From Clostridia bacterium (GTDB lineage: Bacteria > Bacillota > Clostridia > Oscillospirales > Acutalibacteraceae), in contig JAFYJR010000105.1 of the NCBI GenBank assembly GCA_017538005.1, positions 1 through 14,727 on the forward strand: a stretch of 14,727 nucleotides of DNA, read 5' to 3'. Positions 1 through 6,563 of the stretch are shown piece by piece (the first letter of the stretch is position 1; the number at the start of each line of letters is the position of its first letter). The translations under genes were made by a program, and so were the position numbers. The notes below the pieces were generated by a model. It searched no databases. It saw only the letters and a program-made list of their open reading frames with translations, and was not told where the DNA came from.

Positions 1-132
1 GAGGATTATCGCGACAATGAGAAAAGTATTGAAGACCCAGCGCCTGGCGATACCGGAAAGCGGTCTCTTCTCGGCTTTTCTGAGTTCTCTCTTTTCCTCT
101 CTTGTCAGTTTTTTCTGCTTCTCGTCTGCCAA
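1..132 (-). CDS. N-terminus of a probable sensor histidine kinase (partial, runs off the left edge)
   Basis: An open frame runs from a TTG codon at 132-130 to the window edge (44 codons, no stop). It begins MADEKQKKLTREEKREL, a very basic cytoplasmic head. It then turns hydrophobic from about residue 32 (WVFNTFLIVAIIL), which looks like the start of a first transmembrane segment. The TTG follows the response-regulator stop by 12 nt and is preceded by AAGGGG, a reasonable ribosome binding site that overlaps that stop codon. A membrane protein directly after an OmpR-type regulator is most often its cognate histidine kinase. No kinase domain is visible here, so the product name rests on position only. 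The start codon and frame are well supported; the function is inference. Confidence 0.6.
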   Translation of the reverse strand, partial: MADEKQKKLTREEKRELRKAEKRPLSGIARRWVFNTFLIVAIIL

Positions 133-144
133 GTTAAATACCCC

Positions 145-843
145 TTACACTACCCACTTGTATCCGAGTCCCCAGACAGTTGTAAGGTGACGCGGATTTG
201 ACGGTGTGTCTTCTATCTTTATGCGGAGACGTCTGATGTTTACGTCAACAATCTTCTCTTCGCCGTAGTATGAGGCGCCCCATACTTCCTTTAAGATGTC
301 CGTACGGGACAGAGCGGCTGAAGGATTCTTGAAGAAGTATTCCATAATCTGGAACTCGACCTGTGTCAGATCGACAAGCACGCCGTTCTTTGTAAGCGTA
401 CGCGCGCGGATATCGAGCACGAATTCACCGAGCTCGATAACGGACGGCGTGTTGCTTCCGCCGCCGGCGTTCATGACCACGCGGCGATGGACGGAGTCCA
501 CGCGCGCCATAAGCTCTGCCGGCGAAAAAGGCTTGGTGACATAGTCATCCGCGCCCACAAGAAGGCCGGTGACTTTGTCCATCTCCTCCGTCTTGGCCGT
601 GAGCATTATGATGCCCAGGCTTGAGGACTTCTCACGAAGTCTCTTGCAGACTTCTATGCCGTCCATCTCCGGCATCATAATATCAAGCAAGGCGACATCA
701 AAGTCACCGTTGGCGGCCTCATACGCCTCTATGGCCTCGCGGCCGTTTTCGGCCTCCGTGACCGTATAACCGCTCCTCTTGAGATTGATTACGACAAACT
801 CGCGGATGGCGGCTTCGTCTTCTGCAACAAGTATTCTCTTCAT
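145..843 (-). CDS. OmpR/PhoB-family response regulator
   Basis: This is a 232-residue two-component transcription regulator. The N-terminal receiver domain (about 1-120) has the acidic pocket E8-D9, the phosphoacceptor D54 in LLDIMMPEMDG, the switch residue T82 in MLTAK and K104 in the TKPF motif. A glycine-rich linker (AGGGSN) leads to a C-terminal winged-helix DNA-binding domain with LTQVEFQIMEYF, VDVNIRRLRIKIE and the terminal VWGLGYKWV, all typical of Trans_Reg_C. All catalytic residues are present and the length is normal for the family. The ATG at 843 is preceded by AAGGGG nine bases upstream. The gene lies 12 nt after the FG-GAP-like protein gene and 12 nt before the probable kinase, so the three are probably co-transcribed. 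The target genes cannot be read from the sequence. Confidence 0.95.
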   Translation of the reverse strand: MKRILVAEDEAAIREFVVINLKRSGYTVTEAENGREAIEAYEAANGDFDVALLDIMMPEMDGIEVCKRLREKSSSLGIIMLTAKTEEMDKVTGLLVGADDYVTKPFSPAELMARVDSVHRRVVMNAGGGSNTPSVIELGEFVLDIRARTLTKNGVLVDLTQVEFQIMEYFFKNPSAALSRTDILKEVWGASYYGEEKIVDVNIRRLRIKIEDTPSNPRHLTTVWGLGYKWVV

Positions 844-855
844 ACATTTTTCCCC

Positions 856-2214
856 TTATGTCAAAGTATCAAAAAAAGTGAAACTGTTTTCTATGAGTTC
901 ATTGGTGAAACCGAAGGATTCACCCACGCTTGTCAGCGTGCCGTATATAACCATACCTCCGTGGCGAAGCTTGAAGGTGTATGATTCGTCGTCCGAGAAA
1001 TCACTGCTGTTCTTTACCAGTATGGTGAACAGCGGCTCCTCCCTGTTCTCGCCGTCCTCGGTACGGTAGAGAGTCGTGCAGGTCTCATCCGAGAGACGAT
1101 ATGCGAGAGTGTAGTTTGCGAATTCATCCGGCAGTCTGAAGAAACATCCGAGCGAGACATTCATAAATCCGTAAGAGATTTGTGTCAGACCGTTATCGCC
1201 GGGGACCGCCCAGGCGAAGAGACTCAGAGGAACTTCCTTCGGCATCTCCGCGCCGCCGTCATTTATTACAATCGGAATTTCGATGTTCTTGTCTTTGTTG
1301 ATGTCCATTGAAGCCACTGCGGGAGTACGCATGGTCAATGTATTTGTCAGTGTGTCGGGATCGAGCAACGGAGCCGCGAGGGACTTGCTGTTCTCATCCC
1401 ATCGGATTACCTCGGTAATCATGGTGTCGTCGCCCTTGTAGGCATCGAGGAACGCTATCGTCTTACCTTCAGACGTGGTTTCAAGTTTCAGTGACGCATA
1501 AGCAGAAACGGATGCGTCCAGTGAAACGTTCTGTCCCATCTGGCTTATCGTTCCGTCCGAAGCCTGTTTCAGAAGGCTCGCATAGGATTTCGGCATATTC
1601 GGATCGGTGTTGTCAAGCCATGTGACAAGCACCTCGTTCATGCCGTCCGAATCCATATCCGCTATGTCCTTGAAAGTGTAGGACTGGTTTACAAGCGCCT
1701 CCAGTTCAAGAGGCTCGTCCTTCTCGTGAAGGACCGAATGAATGGTAAGTGTCTTCGCCGCGGAGCCCTCAAAAACGCTCCAGCAGGTTATGACTTCTAT
1801 GTTCTTGTCATTGTTCAGATCTTCAAAGTCAACCGATATGACTTTTGCTCCGTAGCCGGGCTCGTCATACACGCTCCTCCAGGTCTCATCGACCTTTTCG
1901 AGCACATTGATGCGTACGGTGGATTCGTCCGACTTCAGGCTGTAGAAGACTATCGCTTCCGCCGAGTCGTCACCGTCTAAGTCCTTCAGCACAAATGCTG
2001 AGCGGTAGTCGCCCGCCGTCGGATACTGAAGAACGATGCCCGCCTTGTCCTGTACCGAAGCCTCAAAAGCCCTCTGGATTTCGAGCTTGTCACCCGTGAG
2101 ACTCGGCGGCGTCAGAAGATCCGACGGCGAATCAAGCCGGGTGACAAACATAAGCAGAACCGGAAGCAGAGCGAGCGCTACGGCATAAATTGCGTACCAG
2201 TATTTTCTTTTCAC
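856..2214 (-). CDS. Membrane-anchored FG-GAP/VCBS-repeat-like protein
   Basis: This is a 452-residue protein with a basic N-terminus and one hydrophobic segment (about residues 6-24, YWYAIYAVALALLPVLLMF), followed by an extracytoplasmic region. There is no lipobox cysteine, so it is probably an N-terminally anchored membrane protein. Four acidic loops resemble the calcium-binding D-x-D/N-x-D motif of VCBS/FG-GAP beta-propeller blades: DLDGDDSAE (78), DLNNDKNIE (132), DMDSDGMNE (187) and DINKDKNIE (304). Each is followed by a short beta strand. The start is a GTG at 2214, chosen because AAAGGAGG sits about 8 nt upstream. The gene lies between cdaR and the response regulator. A role as an extracellular sensor or binding partner of that two-component system is possible but is only inferred from position. 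The C-terminal 130 residues match no family I can name. Confidence 0.72.
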   Translation of the reverse strand: MKRKYWYAIYAVALALLPVLLMFVTRLDSPSDLLTPPSLTGDKLEIQRAFEASVQDKAGIVLQYPTAGDYRSAFVLKDLDGDDSAEAIVFYSLKSDESTVRINVLEKVDETWRSVYDEPGYGAKVISVDFEDLNNDKNIEVITCWSVFEGSAAKTLTIHSVLHEKDEPLELEALVNQSYTFKDIADMDSDGMNEVLVTWLDNTDPNMPKSYASLLKQASDGTISQMGQNVSLDASVSAYASLKLETTSEGKTIAFLDAYKGDDTMITEVIRWDENSKSLAAPLLDPDTLTNTLTMRTPAVASMDINKDKNIEIPIVINDGGAEMPKEVPLSLFAWAVPGDNGLTQISYGFMNVSLGCFFRLPDEFANYTLAYRLSDETCTTLYRTEDGENREEPLFTILVKNSSDFSDDESYTFKLRHGGMVIYGTLTSVGESFGFTNELIENSFTFFDTLT

Positions 2215-2244
2215 ACGCCCCGCCTCCTTTCATACTTTCAAAAA

Positions 2245-3255
2245 TCAGTTTTCTTCCTCTTCAAGTTCTATGAGTATCTCAACTTTCTGATCCGGATTCA
2301 AAGCTATGGCGTCCTTGACACCGGAGAGATCCATTTCAATCCTGTTGATGCCGGGTTCAAGTGTTGTGAAGTCTATCGTTCCGATGCTTACCGCGTCAAG
2401 CGTATCGAGTTTGTTGGAATCAACCGCGAACTCAAACGATGCCGGTATGCTGGAAACAGCCGGGAGATTATTCAGATACTTTGCCGGTACCTTTTCAAAA
2501 TCAACCGTTACCGGAAGTGAAGCAACAGTATAAACCGGAATGGTTATCGTGAAGTTTTCCGCTGACGGTGTGAGCGTCAGATACTTGATCTCCGCGCCGT
2601 ATGCGTCTGCAACCGTGAGATAGGCCTGAAGCGTCTCTGTCGCCTTCAGGTTACCTTTGGTCTGCGCTGTCGCGACAACATGCTGAACCTTCTCAACCTC
2701 CGTTGCGGGACCTGTTATGGTTATCTTCTCGGAAGAAGGTATCGGGTCTGATGTCATATAGTCGTCAGACGCGAGCAGGTTCTCGGATTGGCATTCTACA
2801 TTTGTCTCGACAAGGAACTCCGCGGTCCTGGGTGTGTCGAAATAAACCTCAACATTGTCCATGGACTTGGAAACTATCGAATAAGTCGCGTCTGCGTTTT
2901 TAGGTGTCGCCTTGAGCTGAAGTGAGTAGATACCGGGGGCGTCGACGTGCGACGTGACGGCAGTCACCTCAAAATCCTTGGCGGAGAGAACGTTGTCTCC
3001 GACAAGATAACGCTTGCCCCTTACGGTGATGTCGACATAGAGCTCGTCGACGCCGAAGGCCTCATAGCCGAGCTGTGAGGGCACGCTGTCGTCAATGTTT
3101 ACTTTGACGTTTTCGATGACACGCTCAACTTCCGGAGCCTGTGTTACGGCTATGGCAAGCCATGCCACAAAAGCGAAGATAAAGGAAATGACAAGGATTG
3201 CCCTCTTATCTTTCAGGAGATTGTCAAAACTGAGTTTTTTTGTATTACTTGGCAT
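2245..3255 (-). CDS. cdaR: CdaR: YbbR-domain regulator of the c-di-AMP synthase
   Basis: This is a 336-residue protein with a short cytoplasmic head, one transmembrane helix (about residues 19-38, AILVISFIFAFVAWLAIAVT) and an extracytoplasmic part of about 300 residues. That part is made of repeated beta-rich YbbR-type segments (for example the stretch around ITVRGKRYLVGD and the later VTITGP-like ITITGPATEVEKV). In Bacillus and other Firmicutes CdaR binds CdaA and modulates its cyclase activity at the membrane. The frame is open to an ATG at 3291, but I place the start at the ATG at 3255. GGAGGTGA lies 5 nt upstream of it, and the longer form would overlap cdaA by 47 nt. With this start the two genes overlap by 11 bp, which suggests translational coupling. 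The stop is TGA, after an acidic EEEEN tail. Confidence 0.92.
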   Translation of the reverse strand: MPSNTKKLSFDNLLKDKRAILVISFIFAFVAWLAIAVTQAPEVERVIENVKVNIDDSVPSQLGYEAFGVDELYVDITVRGKRYLVGDNVLSAKDFEVTAVTSHVDAPGIYSLQLKATPKNADATYSIVSKSMDNVEVYFDTPRTAEFLVETNVECQSENLLASDDYMTSDPIPSSEKITITGPATEVEKVQHVVATAQTKGNLKATETLQAYLTVADAYGAEIKYLTLTPSAENFTITIPVYTVASLPVTVDFEKVPAKYLNNLPAVSSIPASFEFAVDSNKLDTLDAVSIGTIDFTTLEPGINRIEMDLSGVKDAIALNPDQKVEILIELEEEEN

Positions 3256-4111
3256 GCTTGTCACCTCCCACCGGTATTTTAAGGAAATCAAGCAACTCCT
3301 CGCGCGCGGCGCCCGGAGTTATGTCCTGCTTCAGTGCGCCGTTGTGCGCCATGGAAATCGCACCCGTCTCCTCGGATACTACGAGCACGAGCGCGTCGCT
3401 CTGCTCGGACATGCCCATGGCAGCCCTGTGACGGGTGCCGAGGTTTGAGGAGATATTATGTCTTGTGGTAAGCGGCAGGATGCATCCCGCGGCATAGAGC
3501 TTGCAGTCCCTGATAATCGCCGCGCCGTCATGGAGCGGAGATTTGGGATAGAATACATTGCCGAGCATCTCGGAAGAAATCTTGGCATCAATAACTGTAC
3601 CCGTCTCGATAATTTCACCGAGCGGTGTGTCTTTTTCAAACACCATGAGCGCGCCTATCTTCGCGTCGCTCATATCGGATATCGAGCGGAAAATTTCATT
3701 GACCGCAGAGTCAACTCTCTCGTTGTAAGCTATGACATTCTGGTCCGATGAGATAAGACCGAAAATGCCCTTGAGTGACGAGGGCTTGAAAATCTTTGTT
3801 GACTTACTCATGTTCTCGAGAAGTTTTCTGATCTCGGGAGCAAAGATAACTATGAGGATAATCAGGATGTTGTCGAACACCGTCTTGAAGAGATAAGCGG
3901 AGGCCTGCATGTTGAGCAGCGATACAATGCCGTACACCACTATGAAGACGATGATACCCTGTACGAATCTCTTCGCCCTCGAGTCACTGATCATCTTGAG
4001 GACCGAGTAGAAGAGCAATGTAAGAAGGAGTATGTCAAGTGTGTCCGATATCCAGGAATATGTCGAGAAAATACTAATAATCTTTTCACCGAGTCCCGCA
4101 AGGTTTAACAC
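3245..4111 (-). CDS. cdaA: CdaA: membrane diadenylate cyclase (c-di-AMP synthase)
   Basis: This 288-residue enzyme condenses two ATP into cyclic di-AMP, a messenger that controls potassium and osmolyte transport and cell-wall homeostasis. Three hydrophobic helices occupy about residues 26-40, 48-67 and 79-91, as expected for the CdaA type. The DAC domain then follows (about 115-275) with both signature motifs: DGAAII (195-200) and RHR at 227-229 in TRHRAAMG. The length is close to the usual ~270-290. The start is a GTG at 4111 that overlaps the end of ispF by 7 bp, with GAGG about 4 nt upstream. Firmicutes usually have cdaA-cdaR-glmM; here cdaR follows as usual but glmM does not. No key residue is missing. 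Confidence 0.96.
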   Translation of the reverse strand: MLNLAGLGEKIISIFSTYSWISDTLDILLLTLLFYSVLKMISDSRAKRFVQGIIVFIVVYGIVSLLNMQASAYLFKTVFDNILIILIVIFAPEIRKLLENMSKSTKIFKPSSLKGIFGLISSDQNVIAYNERVDSAVNEIFRSISDMSDAKIGALMVFEKDTPLGEIIETGTVIDAKISSEMLGNVFYPKSPLHDGAAIIRDCKLYAAGCILPLTTRHNISSNLGTRHRAAMGMSEQSDALVLVVSEETGAISMAHNGALKQDITPGAAREELLDFLKIPVGGDKHAK

Positions 4112-4593
4112 TCATCCTCACTCCCTTCTTCAAGAATACATACGGCGTGTGCCGCCATTCCGAGGCCCTCCCCGGTAAATCCGAGGCCCTCCTCGGTAGT
4201 CGCTTTGACATTGACGCGACTTACATCAACCCGGCAGTCGGCCGCGATGTTCGCCCGCATCTCGTCGATGAAAGGCCGAAGCTTCGGCGCCTGCGCCAGT
4301 ACCGTCGCGTCAATATTGCCCACGACAAATCCGGCGGCATTCACGCGCCCGACAACCTCGCGTAACAGCGCCCTGCTGTCGGCGCCCAGGTAGGCGTCAT
4401 CGGTATCGGGAAACAGTTTCCCGATGTCGCCGAGCGCCGCCGCGCCCAGCAGCGCGTCAGACACCGCGTGCAGCAGAACGTCCGCGTCCGAATGGCCCAG
4501 CAGACCTTTCTCATATGGAATTTTTACTCCGCCCAGAATAAGCGGTCTGTCTTCGACCAGCTTATGAACGTCGTAACCATGTCCGATTCTCAT
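4105..4593 (-). CDS. ispF: IspF: 2-C-methyl-D-erythritol 2,4-cyclodiphosphate synthase
   Basis: This 162-residue enzyme of the MEP (non-mevalonate) isoprenoid pathway converts CDP-methylerythritol 2-phosphate to the cyclic diphosphate with release of CMP. The start MRIGHGYDVHKL gives the metal ligands D8 and H10. LGHSDADVLLHAVSDALLGA gives H42, and the KATTEEGLGFTGEGLG stretch near residues 130-145 forms the nucleotide-binding side of the trimer interface. Numbering matches the E. coli enzyme, so the ATG at 4593 is the right start; GGAG lies 8 nt upstream. The gene starts 21 nt after the cyclophilin stop and its last codons overlap the GTG of cdaA. No other MEP gene (such as ispD) is in view. 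Confidence 0.96.
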   Translation of the reverse strand: MRIGHGYDVHKLVEDRPLILGGVKIPYEKGLLGHSDADVLLHAVSDALLGAAALGDIGKLFPDTDDAYLGADSRALLREVVGRVNAAGFVVGNIDATVLAQAPKLRPFIDEMRANIAADCRVDVSRVNVKATTEEGLGFTGEGLGMAAHAVCILEEGSEDEC

Positions 4594-4614
4594 CTTAAAA
4601 CTCCGAAATTTTAT

Positions 4615-5220
4615 TTATTCAAAAACATAACTGCCCGAAATATCAACGGACAAAATCTTAACATCCTCAAGAGGCTTGTCGCGGGGACCTACATCGACAG
4701 ACGCAATGGCATCAACGACATCCATTCCCTCATAGACCTGACCGAACACCGTGTGGTGATAATCAAGCCAGGGCGTGCCGCCCACTTTCGAATAATTCTC
4801 TATGCACTCGGGAGGGAACTCCTCGGGCATCTCCTTCATCTGGGCGAGCAGCGAAGGATCGCAGGAGCCCAGCTGAACGATAAAGAACTGTGACCCGTTC
4901 GTCTGCGGACCCGCGTTGGCCATCGAGAGCGCTCCGCGGTAGTTATGAAGTTCCGGCGAGAACTCGTCGCCGAACGCGTGATTCCAGATCGAATGGCCGC
5001 CGGTGCCCGTGCCTGTCGGGTCACCGCCCTGAATCATAAAGTCCTTTATAACTCTGTGAAAGATGATACCGTCGTAGTATCCGTTATTCGCGTGTGTCAC
5101 AAAATTCTGAACCGCCAGGGGCGCCTCTTCCGGGAAGAAGCGGACCTTGATCGCGCCCATGGTAGTGTTAATCGTCGCGGTTAAATCGCCCTCAAGGGGT
5201 AAAGCCAGCTGATCAGTCAT
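4615..5220 (-). CDS. Cyclophilin-type peptidyl-prolyl cis-trans isomerase
   Basis: This is a 201-residue cyclophilin that catalyses proline isomerisation during protein folding. The hallmark FHRVIKDFMIQGGDPTGTG (from residue 54) carries the catalytic arginine R56 and active-site F61 and Q64. GALSMANAGPQTNGSQFFI supplies the second half of the pocket, and HTVFGQVYEGMDVVDAI is the usual C-terminal motif. There is no signal peptide or lipobox, so it should be cytoplasmic. Relative to minimal bacterial cyclophilins it carries an insertion of about 25 residues after the SQFFI motif (about SCDPSLLAQMKEMPEEFPPE), which is common in clostridial members. The ATG at 5220 has GGAGGAC 6 nt upstream. It starts 18 nt after the preceding gene and is probably co-transcribed with it. 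Confidence 0.95.
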   Translation of the reverse strand: MTDQLALPLEGDLTATINTTMGAIKVRFFPEEAPLAVQNFVTHANNGYYDGIIFHRVIKDFMIQGGDPTGTGTGGHSIWNHAFGDEFSPELHNYRGALSMANAGPQTNGSQFFIVQLGSCDPSLLAQMKEMPEEFPPECIENYSKVGGTPWLDYHHTVFGQVYEGMDVVDAIASVDVGPRDKPLEDVKILSVDISGSYVFE

Positions 5221-5238
5221 TTTAAGTCCTCCAAAAAA

Positions 5239-6048
5239 CTATTCAACAATATTTGTCTCCAGCGACAGATACTCGCCGCCGTATTTTTTACTGAGATTCA
5301 GAAGATAGCCGTCCACCATCTCCAGAAGTTTGATGTCAAACGGAATCATCTTTTCAAGAGTCAGTTTGTATCTCGGGAGCACCATGCCCTCGGGAGGGCT
5401 CTCCTCCGCAATCTCCTTGTAGACAAATCCCTTTGCCATCGTCTCGGAATAGAAGGTCATCGCGGCATTCTTGGACGGGAAATTAAAGTAAAACTTCACC
5501 GGACGGGGTATCGAGCCGTCATCGCCGTAAGTGCGAAGCTGTTTTAAAATCTTGGCGTTGTTGCTCTTCTTTATCTGCACCTCGTTCGGATACAGGTACT
5601 TGTAGTACTGCTTGCCTTCCGGGTCATAGACGATGTTCATCTCAACATGTCTGAAAGATCCGATAAAGACTTCCGAGAGCATCTTTTTCGATGTGGCCGC
5701 CATACGCTCGGGCAGGTAGAACATCAGGAAAACCGTTCCCGACGAACCGATGATTCCCTGTCCGACAAAACGTCCGCCGATGTGCTCCGAAACCATGGAA
5801 CGAACCATCGAAACATACGACGCCTCGGACTCGGAAATCAGAGTCGGCAGATGCGTCTGAATATACACATCCATCTGGAACTTGAGGCAGCACGGATAAA
5901 TGTCGTTCGGCAATGTATCCGCAAAATTCATATCGCAACTGATAAGCGCCGGCTTCTTTCCGAACACTTCGCTGTACTCGCAGAAGTTCTGCTCGAGGTC
6001 CGAATTGCCGACGTATCCGCCGCCCACAAGGTTCTTAAAAATGCCCAT
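5239..6048 (-). CDS. DUF695 / RraB-like two-domain protein (tentative)
   Basis: This is a 269-residue soluble protein without signal peptide or membrane helix. The first half (about 25-140: GKKPALISCDMNFAD, then GRFVGQGIIGSSGTVFLMFY) has the layout I associate with DUF695. The second half (about 141-269: EGKQYYKYLYPNE, then LKQLRTYGDDGS, VKFYFNFPSKNAAMTFYSE and GFVYKE) resembles the RraB fold, which in E. coli inhibits RNase E. Both calls rest on remembered family patterns and need a profile search; the function in this organism is unknown. An in-frame TTG at 6087 would add 13 residues. I prefer the ATG at 6048 because AAGGAG lies 7 nt upstream of it. This is the first gene after the promoter at 6099-6128 and leads the operon ending in the two-component system. 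Confidence 0.75.
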   Translation of the reverse strand: MGIFKNLVGGGYVGNSDLEQNFCEYSEVFGKKPALISCDMNFADTLPNDIYPCCLKFQMDVYIQTHLPTLISESEASYVSMVRSMVSEHIGGRFVGQGIIGSSGTVFLMFYLPERMAATSKKMLSEVFIGSFRHVEMNIVYDPEGKQYYKYLYPNEVQIKKSNNAKILKQLRTYGDDGSIPRPVKFYFNFPSKNAAMTFYSETMAKGFVYKEIAEESPPEGMVLPRYKLTLEKMIPFDIKLLEMVDGYLLNLSKKYGGEYLSLETNIVE

Positions 6049-6098
6049 CAAAATCTCCTTCTGAACATATTTCTCCAAAATAAACAATAATTCAATTT

Positions 6099-6128
6099 AT
6101 CATAACACAATTAAAGGTATTATTTCAA
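6099..6128 (-). promoter_or_regulatory. Sigma-A-type promoter of the DUF695-cdaA operon
   Basis: On the minus strand, TTGAAA (6128-6123) and TATGAT (6104-6099) are separated by 18 bp. The -10 is preceded by TGT, giving an extended -10. It lies about 50 nt upstream of the ATG at 6048 and downstream of the tRNA terminator, so it is the natural start of the long operon. No riboswitch-like leader is visible between it and the gene. Confidence 0.75.
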
Positions 6129-6150
6129 TATCACTGAAAGTTAAATCTTT

Positions 6151-6192
6151 ATTAAAAAAACAAAAAAGACCTCCCTTTCAGGAGATCTTTTT
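6151..6192 (-). terminator. Rho-independent terminator of the tRNA-Leu gene
   Basis: The minus-strand transcript folds 6192-6181 against 6174-6163 (12 pairs) around a 6-nt loop, followed by a T-rich tract (TTTTTTGTTTTTTT). The one non-Watson-Crick position (6170 with 6185) is a G-U wobble on the minus-strand RNA but a C-A mismatch on the plus strand, so it serves the minus strand. It begins directly at the encoded CCA of the tRNA. Confidence 0.85.
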
Positions 6193-6504
6193 GGTGCCGG
6201 TAACCGGGGTCGAACCGGTACGGTGTTGCCACCGAGGGATTTTCGTACCACTCTATGTCGCCATAGCCACTTGAAGTGTTGTGGTCTGGAGTTCGTCTTC
6301 ACCATATCTTTCGACTTAGGTGGTCGGTGTAAACTCTCTACACTCGGTCTTTTGACCTAGCACGGCGTTCTCTGAGCGCCTTCGCCGTTTTAGCCGACTT
6401 CTGCACTGAAGGTTTCCCTTCAGGCACTCTCTGAGACTTATCTCAGTCTGCAAAGCAGAGCTCAGATCAAAGTCCCTTGCGTCTGCCAATTCCGCCATAC
6501 CGGC
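6192..6504 (-). tRNA. tRNA-Leu(UAA) interrupted by a group I intron
   Basis: The 5' exon is 6504-6470 (35 nt) and the 3' exon is 6243-6192 (52 nt, including an encoded CCA at 6194-6192). Joined, they make an 87-nt class II tRNA. The acceptor stem is GCCGGTA/TACCGGC and the D stem GCG/CGC. The anticodon stem is AGGGA/TCCCT with the 7-nt loop CTTAAAA, so the anticodon is UAA. The long variable arm CGGTG-GCAA-CACCG and the T arm ACCGG-TTCGACC-CCGGT complete it. The two exons share no continuous anticodon stem in the genome, so scanners that do not model group I introns may miss or truncate it. The intron sits between U34 and A35, the same place as in cyanobacterial and plastid tRNA-Leu(UAA). The gene has its own promoter at 6522-6550 and a terminator at 6151-6192. 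Confidence 0.95.
6244..6469 (-). ncRNA. Group I self-splicing intron (IC3-like) in tRNA-Leu(UAA), 226 nt, no ORF
   Basis: The 5' splice site follows U34 and the last intron base is G (6244), as group I introns require. Pairings seen on the minus strand: P1, exon CUU with GAG at 6463-6461 (U-G at the splice site). P2-region hairpins include one with stem CTGAAGG/CCTTCAG and a GAAA loop (6423-6406). P3 pairs GTCGG (6398-6394) with CCGAC (6327-6323). P4 pairs ACGGCG (6388-6383) with CGCCGT (6367-6362). P6 is GGTC-AAAA-GACC (6357-6346). P7 pairs GAGTT (6336-6332) with AACTC (6293-6289). P8 is CACC..GGTG (6322-6300). P9 is ACCAC (6285-6281) with GTGGT (6251-6247), enclosing a hairpin with a GCGA loop (6266-6253). 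The P7-P8 core (GTGTAGAGAG, CCACCTAAG, TATGGTGAAG) closely matches the Azoarcus tRNA intron as I remember it. P5 has only about 13 nt. No endonuclease ORF is present. Confidence 0.93.
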
Positions 6505-6521
6505 ATTTATGCGACTTGCAT

Positions 6522-6550
6522 ATTCTAACACAGCAGGTCGCTGATTTCAA
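6522..6550 (-). promoter_or_regulatory. Promoter of the tRNA-Leu gene
   Basis: On the minus strand, TTGAAA (6550-6545) is followed after exactly 17 bp by TAGAAT (6527-6522), with TGT just before the -10. The predicted start is about 10 nt upstream of tRNA position 1 (6504), as expected for a monocistronic tRNA gene. The -35 lies just after the stop codon of the acetyltransferase gene. Confidence 0.8.
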
Positions 6551-6563
6551 GTGCTCCCGGCAC

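Noticed and set aside
3256..3291. 12-residue N-terminal extension of CdaR
   Set aside because: The upstream ATG lacks a ribosome binding site and would deepen the overlap with cdaA; the ATG at 3255 has GGAGGTGA at ideal distance.
6316..6531. 71-residue open frame across the tRNA-Leu and intron (MAELADARDF-like)
   Set aside because: It is the well-known false translation of a tRNA gene; it runs through the exon and the intron stems and has no ribosome binding site.
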